A DNA stretch of 64,000 bases from Sulfurisphaera javensis (GCF_041154675.1 NZ_AP031322.1:1647812-1711811); one strand, 5' to 3'. Shown: positions 37,112 through 47,296, numbered from the stretch's first letter. The notes: generated by a model from the sequence alone, not told the origin. Made by a program: numbers and translations.

Positions 37112-37481
37112 TCTTCACTAAGTCTATTATTTTCCTTGCACATTCAATAGCTTTTCGCTTATCTTCTGAAGTAAATGCTAAGTGAGGAGTTAAAGGTTCA
37201 GGTAAAGCATCTGGATAACGAGAGGGAATATAAACTTTTGAAAGAAAAGATGCACACTCCACTATCTCGCTAGAGAGTTGTACTTCTGTTCTTTCCAAAA
37301 GTGTTAGTAAATCATGGCCTATATAAGGTTTACCAAGAAGAAATAACAGAGCTTTTACCGCAAGTTGAGCAGATTGTTCAGCTTTAAAACATGCCCAATT
37401 AAAGTCCTCATCCTTTTCAGCACTTTCTAAAGTTTTAATCGCTGAGCTTAACCATCTATTATACTCACTCCAATCAAGCAC
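37068..37481 (-). CDS. HEPN-domain protein, partner of MNT
   Basis: 137 residues, all helical: WLSSAIKTLESAEKDEDFNWACFKAEQSAQLAVKALLFLLG, then GHDLLTLLERTEVQL and a C-terminal helix (KAIECARKIIDLVKSVGEDL). This is the HEPN fold of small archaeal toxins. The RxxxxH RNase motif is not evident in the usual place, so catalysis is uncertain. It is first in the pair, overlapping mnt by 44 bases. Confidence 0.8.
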   Translation of the reverse strand: MLDWSEYNRWLSSAIKTLESAEKDEDFNWACFKAEQSAQLAVKALLFLLGKPYIGHDLLTLLERTEVQLSSEIVECASFLSKVYIPSRYPDALPEPLTPHLAFTSEDKRKAIECARKIIDLVKSVGEDLRRKEKEEG

Positions 37482-37678
37482 ATGATATAATAGAAGATAA
37501 AAATAAAAAAGTCAACGAATTGATGCAAAACTACTTACATTAATTTTATCTCATTTTTCCCATTCATAACGACGAGTTTGTAAAAACAAACTGTAATACA
37601 CCTCATAGTATACATATTCGTAAAAGATATTGTAAACACTGAAAAAAGTTTAATGAAGATTACATCAAAGTATATTTT

Positions 37679-37909
37679 ATGAGTGATGTAATCTCCGTTA
37701 GAATAAGTAGAAAATTAAAGAAAGAATTAGAGGAACTAGGAATAAACTATACTGATGCTGTTAGATCATTCTTAGAAGAACTAGTCAGAAAAGAGAAGAT
37801 AAAGAAAAGCTTAGAAGAAGCTAAAAAGATAAGAGAAAGTTTGAAAGGAAGAACCTTCATACCATCATCTACTTTAATTAGAGAGGACAGAGATGAGAAT
37901 AATAGCTGA
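37679..37909 (+). CDS. vapB: VapB-type antitoxin
   Basis: 76 residues: an N-terminal ribbon-helix-helix-like segment (SVRISRKLKKELEELGINYTDAVRSFLEEL) then a Lys/Glu-rich helix and a C-terminal tail (SSTLIREDRDENNS) that would wrap the toxin. It overlaps vapC by 17 bases. A strong TATA-like region precedes it. With the toxin truncated, the antitoxin may now be orphaned. Confidence 0.78.
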   Translation: MSDVISVRISRKLKKELEELGINYTDAVRSFLEELVRKEKIKKSLEEAKKIRESLKGRTFIPSSTLIREDRDENNS

Positions 37910-38171
37910 TTCTTCAGCTATAGTATCACTGTTCTTCCCAGAAAAGTATAGTGAAAGAATAGAGGAAATTATGGAAAACAGTGAAAGCATACTTACTCTT
38001 GACTTAGCTTTTTATGAAGTTACAAATGCAATAAGAAAAAGGGTTGTAAAAGGGGAAATAAGTGATAACGAAGGAAAAACTATCTTAGAAAAAGCGTTAA
38101 CATTACTTAACAGCCTTGAAATTCACTCTTATTCAGAAGTAATTGAAAAAGCTTATACCATCCAACTATAG
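37893..38171 (+). pseudogene. vapC: VapC toxin (PIN domain), C-terminus lost at a rearrangement junction
   Basis: 92 residues against about 130 for the family. The start is normal (ADSSAIVSLFFPEKY with the first Asp; TLDLAFYEVTNAI with the Glu), but the frame stops after EKAYTIQL, before the YDASY region that holds the last acidic residues. The next bases are the reverse strand of a haem-copper oxidase gene. The ribonuclease should be inactive. See 38107-38478 for the other half of the junction. Confidence 0.75.
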
Positions 38172-38478
38172 GACCACCTAAGAAATATAGTAATAAACCT
38201 AAGTTAGTAAAGATTAAAGACAACGTCAGTAGTTTAAATGAAGTTTTTATCTGACTTCTCTCTAAAAAGAAAAGTATTATAGCCAATGAAGAAAATTGGA
38301 TAAACGCTATCATTCTAGCATCACCGTGAAGCGTTAAAAAGAAATAATAGATTTCGTCAAAATTCATAGATCCTTCATTAATTAGATAAGTTCTAATGTT
38401 CATAGCTCCAATACCCGTAATTCCTAACCATGCTATTGCGGTTAGAAAATATAGCATAGATGCTCTTATTTTAGGCAT
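38107..38478 (-). pseudogene. haem-copper oxidase subunit I-like gene, only the N-terminal ~105 residues left
   Basis: The reading frame begins at 38478 with [20 protein letters not shown] and holds two helices, the haem-ligand region [16 protein letters not shown] and [14 protein letters not shown], as in SoxB/DoxB-type oxidase subunits of about 500-600 residues. After GW the codons are those of the antisense of vapC and run into a stop at 38107. Everything distal (five more His ligands) is missing. An ATG and AT-rich promoter are intact, so a peptide may still be made. Confidence 0.7.
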
Positions 38479-39024
38479 TCTTTATCACCTTGTTCATAGA
38501 TATATAAATGTACATAAGTATATACATTAGTTTAATCTTAAAAAACTTTTTTATTATTTATTTCTTGAAATACATAATATTTTAGAGAAATAGTTAAAAC
38601 AGCGATAGAATAGTTAAAAAAGTGAAAACTGGAGTCAAAACTAAAATAAAGTAATATAATACCATAAGTAAACAGATTAAGTAATGTTTGCGTGAAATCT
38701 ATGCATGATTATGTTCTATTTAACAAATATTTGTCTAATTGTTTACCGATTAGCAAAAGAATTTTACACGGTTACTAGTTAATAGTGAGAATACTATGAT
38801 ATATGCAAAATATCGAATTTTTTTAATTAATTAGAAAAATTAATTATTTTTTAATTTTATTAACTAAATATTCGTTTAAAAACTTTACTATAATTATATC
38901 CATAGATAAAACACGAGAAGGAATTTGCTAAGTTGAATAAGAATATCGAAATATAACTTCGTAGAAGTAAATAGAAAAAAAAAATAAAAACGGAAAATAC
39001 TATTAAAATATAGAGGGTGATAAA
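38479..39024. other. AT-rich intergenic region, no gene seen
   Basis: 546 bases with stop codons in all frames and no sRNA boxes. It includes T-runs and an imperfect inverted block around 38818-38865 (repeated AATTAATT). The right end carries the leader of the secreted-protein gene, with the Shine-Dalgarno sequence GAGGGTGAT at 39013-39021. Confidence 0.5.
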
Positions 39025-39585
39025 GTGAAAATAAAAAGCATATCAAAAAATAAAATAATAAGTTCTGCAATACTATTATTGCTAGTAATGTTAGCTCCAA
39101 TCTTAGGTGTAATATCTTCAGCAAATACATCAAAATATTATCCAAACAATTGGGCTTATACAGAAATAGTATGGAAAGATATATTTGGTGTATCATTAGC
39201 CTGGGCTTGGACTAACTTTACTGCTTCAGCTCAAATTTGCTATACACCATCAGGTGCGATAATTCCACAAAATTCCCATCTTTATTTGGATAATTATTAT
39301 GAAGGAACTGGAAGCAATCCAGGATATACTGCATCAATACTAAAAACTTATAGTAGTAACACACAAGATAAGATAAATATAACTGCATGCGTAGAATTTG
39401 TAAATTATTGGCCAGTTATATTATACCTCAGTCCTCCTCAAATAGCATATGCAACTTTCTATAACGCGTTAATTATATGCATTACTGGTCAACCTGTGCA
39501 TGCATATGGAATACTCGGTGCTAGTGAAGGTACAGTAATAGTTCAATTTCCAGTAGATAGTGCAGTTTATGTAGGATACAGTTAG
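39025..39585 (+). CDS. small secreted protein, possible archaeocin-like toxin or signal
   Basis: 186 residues. Basic start and a clear Sec signal peptide (IISSAILLLLVMLAPILGVISSA) with likely cleavage after SSA, leaving about 150 residues rich in Tyr, Trp, Ser and Gly with three Cys (ICYTPS, TACVEF, IICITG). No family recognised. Unlike most genes here, it has a strong Shine-Dalgarno sequence (GAGGGTGAT, 4 bases before the GTG), so it is made from a leadered mRNA, possibly at high level. The next three genes code for a membrane protein, an ABC permease and an ABC ATPase, in tight order. A bacteriocin-like product with its own exporter or immunity is the simplest reading, but not shown. Confidence 0.7.
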   Translation: MKIKSISKNKIISSAILLLLVMLAPILGVISSANTSKYYPNNWAYTEIVWKDIFGVSLAWAWTNFTASAQICYTPSGAIIPQNSHLYLDNYYEGTGSNPGYTASILKTYSSNTQDKINITACVEFVNYWPVILYLSPPQIAYATFYNALIICITGQPVHAYGILGASEGTVIVQFPVDSAVYVGYS

Positions 39586-39594
39586 GCGATAAGT

Positions 39595-40398
39595 ATGCGA
39601 CCTAAGTTATATTTAATTTTTTCTTTAGTTCTAATCTTATTTGGTATCTTCGTGTCAATAATCTTTCCAGTTGCATGGTATTTTACGACTTATAGCCACT
39701 ATACTTATCATTCTATTCAAAAGGGAAGCAAATTTATCTATAATATGACATATATAATAATGGCTCAACCATTATCTAATATTAAGAATTCTACTTATAT
39801 GGCAATAATAAAATCCAATAGTGGTATGTTTAATCTTAGTATTTGTATTAAAGATTTAGGTAATAATTCCTTTAGGATAAAAGTTACTGCTATTCCTCCA
39901 AAGAACTTTCTAGACTATATAAATACGACATTTCCATCGACATATACTACTATACTTAATTCTTCTAGTAAAACATTACAAACTTTTGTCGTTTTAAATA
40001 AGTCTGCTAAGTCTAAGTTAGCAGGCATATTTCCAGTGTCTTCGTTGGGAGGAATATTCTTCAAATATTATACTGTTTCACCAGACGGTTATGCTCCAAA
40101 CACCTATGTTAAAACTTCGAATGGGTTTTACGCTCTAGGAACTACTGCAACGGAGAGTAGTGCGATGGTTATACATCATATAGATCCATTATTATCCAAT
40201 TTTATTTACACTAATAAAGCATATAGTTATCCTAACGCTACTGCATTTTATACTATTGCGCTAGTTTATACTAATACTGCGCCTAGTGTTAATTGGAGTT
40301 GGTTATTCCTACAATATTTTGATTTTGCTGCTCCGATCAATTTTATCCTAATAGTAGCTGGTATAGCACTATTGATATACTACTTTAGGAAGGGATAA
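39595..40398 (+). CDS. two-helix membrane protein with large glycosylated outer domain
   Basis: 267 residues: a helix at 5-30 (LYLIFSLVLILFGIFVSIIF), about 210 outer residues with some nine N-glycosylation sequons (NMT, NST, NLS, NNS, NTT, NSS, NKS, NAT, NWS), and a C-terminal helix (FILIVAGIALLIYYF) with RKG at the end. Spaced 9 bases after the secreted-protein gene and 2 before the permease gene. The layout recalls bacteriocin-associated membrane proteins. It could be an immunity protein, an accessory of the exporter or a receptor. Confidence 0.65.
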   Translation: MRPKLYLIFSLVLILFGIFVSIIFPVAWYFTTYSHYTYHSIQKGSKFIYNMTYIIMAQPLSNIKNSTYMAIIKSNSGMFNLSICIKDLGNNSFRIKVTAIPPKNFLDYINTTFPSTYTTILNSSSKTLQTFVVLNKSAKSKLAGIFPVSSLGGIFFKYYTVSPDGYAPNTYVKTSNGFYALGTTATESSAMVIHHIDPLLSNFIYTNKAYSYPNATAFYTIALVYTNTAPSVNWSWLFLQYFDFAAPINFILIVAGIALLIYYFRKG

Positions 40399-40400
40399 GA

Positions 40401-41066
40401 ATGTTAAGAGGATATAAGTGGTATTTAAAAGGAATGTTTCCTATACCTATAATGATAGTTTTATTTCTTTTGTTTACTTTTTTTGAAATAATCTTGCCAA
40501 AGTATGAAATAGATGGAATTTTATCTTTTTTCATTTTTCCTCTTTACATTTTCTTTGGTGTGCTTCATATAATTAGGCCTAAGGACTTAACTATTATGGA
40601 ATTATCTTTAATTAGAGATTGGCTATCAATTCCGATTTCTAAGTTTCTTGCGCTTTTAACTTGGATCTTACCTTTTATACTTTTAGAGACTGGTATAATG
40701 TATTATAAACATCTAACATGGTTATTATTACCACTATTAATTTTGTCAATAAATTCAATAATTTTGGGATTACTTTTCTCTCTTTTGAATAATAAGGAAG
40801 CGTCAATGATATTGTTAATCTCTTTTTATTTTCTTATACCTATAGGTATATCAATCTTAGTCGGGACATTAGAATCTTTAAATGTTAAATCAAATCTTTT
40901 AATACAATTCCTCACATACTATCTAGATACCTTAGCTGGAGAAGATTACTATAAATCTCACCTTTTCACTCTTTCTTTGCTTGACTTTTTGCCTTACATT
41001 CTCGTTCTCGATATCTTATTCTTCTTCATTTATATCATAACATTTATTAGAGGCGATTATAAGTGA
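40401..41066 (+). CDS. ABC exporter permease, six helices
   Basis: 221 residues, about six membrane helices (PIPIMIVLFLLFTFFEIIL, FFIFPLYIFFGVLHII, FLALLTWILPFILLETGIM, LLILSINSIILGLLFSL, ASMILLISFYFLIPIGISIL, YILVLDILFFFIYIITFI). This is the ABC-2 type small permease. It overlaps the ATPase gene by 4 bases. With one permease and one ATPase the pump would be a homodimer of each. Confidence 0.7.
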   Translation: MLRGYKWYLKGMFPIPIMIVLFLLFTFFEIILPKYEIDGILSFFIFPLYIFFGVLHIIRPKDLTIMELSLIRDWLSIPISKFLALLTWILPFILLETGIMYYKHLTWLLLPLLILSINSIILGLLFSLLNNKEASMILLISFYFLIPIGISILVGTLESLNVKSNLLIQFLTYYLDTLAGEDYYKSHLFTLSLLDFLPYILVLDILFFFIYIITFIRGDYK

Positions 41067-41863
41067 AGATCATAAGTGAGGAATTAACTAAAAAATTCGG
41101 CAAATTTATAGCTTTAAATAAAATTAATCTGAACATTAATTCTTCAAGAGTTGCTTTATTAGGTGCTAATGGTAGTGGTAAAACAACTTTTCTTTATATT
41201 CTTTCTGGTTTATCTTATCCTTCAAAAGGTAAGCTAATATTGGATGATGTAGAACCTTATAAAGAGAGAAAAAGAACTATTAAGAGAATTTCATTTGCAT
41301 TTGAAAAGCCTTCATTTTCCATAAAACTTAAAGTTTCTGATATAGTAAATTTTTCATATAACGAAGATATTGTGAAAATTCTAGGTTTAAAGCAAATTCT
41401 CGATAAGAAGCTAAATGAATTATCTACTGGTCAGCAACAGTTAGTAAATATTTATGTTGCTTTATCAAATTGGAATGATATATTAATTCTTGACGAACCA
41501 TTCGCAAATCTAGATATTAGGAGAGTTGGGGAATTAACTAGTTATTTACTTTCGCGTAGGAGAGATTTTATAGTGACTACTCATGTACCTGAAGAAGCTG
41601 AAATGATTGCAGAGTATTTCATCGTATTAGATAGAGGAATTGTAAAATGGAGTGGAAGTATTTCAGATTTAATTAATTCTGATATTTATGAGGTATATTC
41701 CTTTTACAACATATTAGATAGTACTAAAGTAATATACAGATATGGAAACATATATTTAATACAAGAAGATATAGGAAAAATTAAAAAAATGTATGATGAA
41801 GGAATAATATATGGTTTTAGAAAAAGTGGATTAAGAAAGCTCTATATTGAAAATGAATTCTAA
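41063..41863 (+). CDS. ABC exporter ATPase
   Basis: 266 residues: Walker A LLGANGSGKTTFLYILSG, signature LSTGQQQLVNIYVAL (LSGGQ altered to LSTGQ), Walker B ILILDEPFANLD and TTHVPEEAEM. The last 70 residues after the ATPase core (VYSFYNILDSTKVIYRYGN and onward) are an extra domain typical of export or drug/lantibiotic ATPases. Fourth and last gene of the cluster that starts at 39025. Confidence 0.85.
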   Translation: MKIISEELTKKFGKFIALNKINLNINSSRVALLGANGSGKTTFLYILSGLSYPSKGKLILDDVEPYKERKRTIKRISFAFEKPSFSIKLKVSDIVNFSYNEDIVKILGLKQILDKKLNELSTGQQQLVNIYVALSNWNDILILDEPFANLDIRRVGELTSYLLSRRRDFIVTTHVPEEAEMIAEYFIVLDRGIVKWSGSISDLINSDIYEVYSFYNILDSTKVIYRYGNIYLIQEDIGKIKKMYDEGIIYGFRKSGLRKLYIENEF

Positions 41864-42293
41864 TATAGAATTATTTTTAAATAGAGGATATTATATTTTT
41901 CCGTTATTTTCGAGTATGTAATACTCGTTTGAATGATATACTACTATTTCTAGAAAATTATCTAAAATTGAGATTGTGTTAGCATTGGCGCCTTCCAGAG
42001 ATATTTATTGATCTCTATCAATTAAACTTAGTTGGATTTGTCAGAGAAGTCTTTCCTAAAAATCTTATATAAGATTAGCTTCATTTGACGTTTCAGTTCG
42101 ATAAAAAGTATAAGGATTTATCAAACGTAGTATTTCAACTTATTTGAAATATATGAAAATAAATTTAAGAATGTAAATAATAAACTAGTTACTATTTTAT
42201 AGAACTCTTAGGCTCTTAAGATATATGATTGTAATTTATAAATTAAAAAGACTAGAAAATTCTTGAAATACTGCCAGTATATTAAAATATAAA
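41864..42293. other. intergenic region with a perfect hairpin
   Basis: 430 bases without an open frame of note. Directly after the exporter operon the DNA has a perfect dyad at 41911-41927 (CGAGTAT, GTA loop, ATACTCG), preceded by T-runs. It could end transcription or bind a regulator. Otherwise AT-rich with no recognisable gene remnant. Confidence 0.45.
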
Positions 42294-42835
42294 TTAAGCT
42301 TTTTTCTCTTCAGTAATTCTTAGTTTATCAGGATAATATTTCTTGAATTTCTCTATTTTTAGATCTATAATAATTTTGCAATATGGATAATTCCTATGCC
42401 TATCGTAAAAGTTATGATGATACTCCTCAGCTTCATAAAATGCTTCGAAAGGTTTAACTTCTGTTACTACTTTTTTACTTATTCTTTTTCAACTTCTTTA
42501 ATCATTTCTTCAGCTATTTTCTTTTGTTCTTCATTATGATAAAGTATTATAGATCTATACTGAGTTCCTACGTCATTTCCTTGTCTATTTAAAGTAGTAG
42601 GATCATGAATAGCAAAAAATATTTCTAGAATGTCTCTATATGAAATTACCGTAGGATCAAAAGTTATTTGTACTACTTCTGCATGTCCTGTTTCGTCTGT
42701 ACATACGTCTTCATAAGTTGGATTTAGAACATGACCTCCGGAGTATCCAGGCTTAACATCAATTACTCCCTTAACTCTTAAAAATACTGCTTCTGTACAC
42801 CAGAAGCATCCTCCACCTAAAGTAGCCAATTCCAT
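42294..42835 (-). pseudogene. msrA: peptide methionine sulfoxide reductase A, one frameshift
   Basis: Translation from the ATG at 42835 gives [24 protein letters not shown] (catalytic Cys in GCFWC) and proceeds to [20 protein letters not shown], then a stop at 42479. In the next frame the protein goes on: [20 protein letters not shown], then [19 protein letters not shown] to a TAA at 42294. Adding one A where the strand reads GAAAAAGAATAAG (near 42482-42490) restores a full 180-residue MsrA. It is either a real decay or a base-calling error in a homopolymer. Confidence 0.8.
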
Positions 42836-42923
42836 ACAATACAATAGTTTTATACTCATTTTTAACTTATGTTAAAAATAGTCTAATAACTAGTAAAAAG
42901 AAAAATAATATGAAAGAGAATTT

Positions 42924-44524
<1,601 letters not shown>

Positions 44525-44572
44525 GGTAGTGTTCAAAGGTAACTAGACTTTCAAGACTAGTAGAATATAAAA
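44525..44572. repeat. left terminal inverted repeat of the IS element
   Basis: Begins GGTAGTGTTCAAAGGTAACT and ends TAGTAGAATATAAAA. Pairs with 45643-45690; differs from it at positions 31 and 33 only. Confidence 0.9.
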
Positions 44573-44790
44573 ATACAAATAGATAAAAACTGGGCAAAAG
44601 AAAGAGGTTATTTATGACATTAATAGAATATTCGTTGTTAAAAAGTAGAAAATAATTAAGATAATAAAAAATTAAATATTAAAATATTTGAAAACAACAC
44701 TATAAAACTCACGAACATAAAAACAACAAACATAACCCACACTACCAACAACACACATTAACTCAAAACATAGCCCACTCCAACCTACTA

Positions 44791-45480
44791 CGAAACCACA
44801 GTAATAGAAGTATCCTTATTATAAAGCACAACACCCATAATAACAACCAACAAAGCAATACTATACTCAATCATCCTCAAACTCCTACTAACAACCTTAG
44901 TCTCCCTCCTAAACTTAGCAAGATAATCACGCGACAAACCATTAAACATAATAAGTAAACTCCTTGCCAACCTTAATCAAGAACCAATTGATAATCATCA
45001 GAATAATTGACACCACCCTTAGGCATTTAACAAACGAATCAATTCCCTAGTTTCTCTACAATAAAGAACGGTACGCCATCTACTAGACAAGTCCATATCC
45101 AAACTGAATTTCTTTTTTCTCCGTGTCTTCCAAATTCGCCACATTTCGTCTCTTCTTTCTGGTGTCATTTTCTTGAGTTCTTGTTGTATTATTGATAGTG
45201 CTACTAGTGCTTTTGCTCCTGCTTCTTTTATTATATACTGTTGATAGTGATTCCTAGGTATTCTGATATTGCTGTCATTGAGGTGTTGTGTAGGTATAGG
45301 TTTATTATTTGTTTTTTGATTTCGGTTGTTATGCGTTTTTCCCTTGTTGTTTTTGTTGCTGTTTTTCTTTGTATTTTGAGTATGTCTAGGTAGTAGTATA
45401 TGTCGTGTTTTATTGGGAGATTGTTTATTTTTTCTCCTAGTAGGTAGAGTGCTATGCTTGTTATTATGTCGTTTAGTGTG
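44791..45480 (-). pseudogene. IS1-family transposase remnant, several frameshifts
   Basis: Pieced together from three frames: an N-terminal HTH part (REKRITTEIKKQIINLYLHN, then TSMTAISEYLGITINS), a middle (AGAKALVALSIIQQELKKM, TPERRDEMWxEFGRHGEKRN, VWIWTCLVDGVPFFIVEKLGN) that has the DE-x-W and W-x-W pattern of IS1 transposases, and the end YLAKFRRETKVVSRSLRMIE followed by VVSstop at 44788. At least three frameshifts or stops break it. The + strand here is C-poor and the - strand C/A-rich, unlike neighbours. Confidence 0.75.
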
Positions 45481-45527
45481 TTTTTTTGGGAGTTAGGTTT
45501 AAATGTTTAATTAGTTTATTGATACTT

Positions 45528-45591
45528 AGTACAAGGGTCTGGAAGGGTTGTTTGTATGGATCCATAATTAGTATTACTAGACCCTTGTACT
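45528..45591. repeat. 13-bp perfect inverted repeat with 38-bp loop inside the IS element
   Basis: AGTACAAGGGTCT at 45528-45540 and AGACCCTTGTACT at 45579-45591. The unit of 64 bp lies upstream of the transposase remnant. It could be a small MITE-like insertion or a hairpin in the transposase leader. Confidence 0.7.
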
Positions 45592-45642
45592 TTAATTTTT
45601 CTTGTTTTTATCACGTAGAAGTGGATTATCAGGTTTTATGTG

Positions 45643-45690
45643 TTTTATATTCTACTATTTTTGAAAGTCTAGTTACCTTTGAACACTACC
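45643..45690. repeat. right terminal inverted repeat of the IS element
   Basis: Begins TTTTATATTCTACTA and ends CCTTTGAACACTACC, the inverted copy of the left repeat. Confidence 0.9.
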
Positions 45691-45935
45691 AGAATATTAA
45701 CCGGACTCACCTTGACGTGCATTCATCATTATTCAGCAAAGACCAATTCGTTCATCAATAGTAAAATAAGAAATGCGTATTTAACTGTTACTTTAATAAA
45801 AGACTTAGACTATTCATTTTTCACAAAAACTATCTTTCTTGCATACCATGTTACAATAACTTTTCAATTTCTTTATGCATTTGTGTATCGCTTTTTAAAC
45901 TACATGAGAGAAAAACTAAAAAGGTGTTTTAAGAA

Positions 45936-46583
45936 ATGAATCCTATGTTTCTCGGAATAATAAACTATCCAATAGAAGGATTAGGATCGATAAAAGAAAT
46001 TCTTGAAGAGAAAGGGTATGTGGTAAGGGAAAAACTAGCAACTGAGATAAGTGAAAATGAGGAATTTGAAGGACTTATAATTATGGGTGGACCAATGGGA
46101 GTCTATGAAAGCGATCGTTATCCCTTTCTTAATGTAGAGATGAAATTAATAAGAAAAAGCATTGATGAAGGGAAACCGGTACTTGGAGTTTGTTTAGGTT
46201 CACAATTAATTTCCGCCTCACTAGGCGGAGAAATTAAGCCTGGCCATTTCGGACCAGAAATTGGGATTTATGATGTTTACACTCTCTCAGATTTTGAAAT
46301 GTTAGGAAAGAAAATTCAAGTATTCCAATGGCATGGTGATACATTCACTTTACCAAAAGGGAGTACACTTTTAGCTTATAGTGAGAAGTACTTTCAAGCA
46401 TTTAAGTATAAAACAGCTTTAGCAATTCAATTTCACGTTGAAGTTAACAGTAAAATGATAGAGGAATGGGTTAAAGCTTATCATGGAGATACTAAACTAG
46501 TGGAGGACGTAAAAGAAAAAGAGGAAGAGTTTAGGAAATTAGCTGAAAAGATAATAAATTATTGGCTAAGAGGAAAAACATAG
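45936..46583 (+). CDS. class I glutamine amidotransferase (GATase) domain protein
   Basis: 215 residues. Nucleophile elbow in PVLGVCLGSQLISASLGGE (Cys in GVCLGSQ) and the His-Glu pair in ALAIQFHVEVNSK; also LIIMGGPMGVYESDRYPFL near the start. The size matches the stand-alone YfeJ-like branch of class I amidotransferases, relatives of the GMP synthase glutaminase. Acceptor unknown. A weak Shine-Dalgarno sequence (AAGGTGTTTT) precedes the ATG, and a TTTTTAAA box lies about 40 bases upstream. Confidence 0.88.
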   Translation: MNPMFLGIINYPIEGLGSIKEILEEKGYVVREKLATEISENEEFEGLIIMGGPMGVYESDRYPFLNVEMKLIRKSIDEGKPVLGVCLGSQLISASLGGEIKPGHFGPEIGIYDVYTLSDFEMLGKKIQVFQWHGDTFTLPKGSTLLAYSEKYFQAFKYKTALAIQFHVEVNSKMIEEWVKAYHGDTKLVEDVKEKEEEFRKLAEKIINYWLRGKT

Positions 46584-46934
46584 TTAGTCTGATAAGAAAA
46601 CGCGAATATCCACAAATCCTTTATCCTTACTCCACAATAACTTAGCATCTTTTGGTAATCTATTTTCCTCACTTTCATCTAACACAATGTAATCGACATT
46701 TCCCGTAATAAAAGGAGAAAGTAAATACATTCTTTCGAAAACGTTTTTATCCTTTATACCGTAGAGAACAAAAACTAAATCAATATCACTTATATCTAAA
46801 TAATCTCCCCTAGCCCTACTTCCAAAAACATAAACCTTAACTAGTGGAAGGGAAGAAGCTACTCTCTCCGTGATCTTCATAGCCAATTCTATCATCTTCT
46901 TTTGACTTTCTAATGCAGATTTCCCTTTACCCAT
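46584..46934 (-). CDS. minimal nucleotidyltransferase (MNT), second pair
   Basis: 116 residues with LVKVYVFGSRARGDYLDISDIDLVFVLYG, a complete MNT motif (GSRARG and SDID). It overlaps the HEPN gene upstream by 25 bases. Its partner is interrupted by a stop (see 46910-47296), so the antitoxin may stand alone. Confidence 0.85.
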   Translation of the reverse strand: MGKGKSALESQKKMIELAMKITERVASSLPLVKVYVFGSRARGDYLDISDIDLVFVLYGIKDKNVFERMYLLSPFITGNVDYIVLDESEENRLPKDAKLLWSKDKGFVDIRVFLSD

Positions 46935-47296
46935 TCAATCACCTCCTTTGCCCTTTTATATAAATCTTCAGCCATTGACTTAGTATATTGTCTAGCTGGA
47001 ATTCCGTTAGCTGCATCCGGATATTTTGATATAATAAAATGGGGTGATAAAGTCATAGCATCTTCCTTAATGTTCTGAGGAACATTTACCTCTTCTTTTT
47101 CCAATTCCTCCATTAGCTCTATTAATGAATGAGTTTTACCAGGCTCTTTGCCTAGATAAAGAAGAAAGGCTTTTATTGCCTTTTCAACTGATTGCTGAGA
47201 ATAATAAGCAGAAGCGAAGAATTTGCCAGAATCTAGGAAAACTTTGGCTACATCTAAATCCTCTTCAGCCTGAATTTACCAGTCAGTATATTTCAC
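46910..47296 (-). pseudogene. HEPN-domain gene with an early nonsense codon
   Basis: From the GTG at 47296 the translation is MKYTDW, stop (TAA at 47276-47278), then IQAEEDLDVAKVFLDSGKFF, ASAYYSQQSVEKAIKAFLLY and on to WVKGNLH. MKYTDWLIQAEEDLDVAK is the normal HEPN start, so one base change (TTA to TAA) explains the stop. Without readthrough the only ATG in frame is at 47113, giving 67 residues, too short for a HEPN fold. The helix AYYSQQSVEKAIKAFLLYLG is family typical. Confidence 0.75.

Larger units (their letters stand above)
44525..45690. mobile_element. degraded IS element with IS1-like transposase, 48-bp terminal inverted repeats
   Basis: The two ends (44525-44572 and 45643-45690) are inverted copies of 48 bases with two mismatches; the outer 30 are identical and begin GGTAGTGTTCAAAGG. 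Length 1166 bp. Inside is a broken transposase on the - strand and a 13-bp inverted repeat. No clear target-site duplication; AGAAT occurs near both edges but not flush with them. It interrupts the MFS gene to its left. Confidence 0.85.

Noticed and set aside
37575..37592. Stem AGTTTGT/ACAAACT with a 4-base loop between the HEPN and vapB genes
   Set aside because: Short, AT-rich, not linked to a transcript end or start that I can place; chance is likely.
45694..45939. An 86-codon frame ending in ATGA at the start of the amidotransferase gene
   Set aside because: The overlap looks neat, but the frame opens inside the right repeat of the IS element, has no recognisable domain, and its promoter would be in the IS. 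It may be the tail of a gene cut by the IS, or chance.
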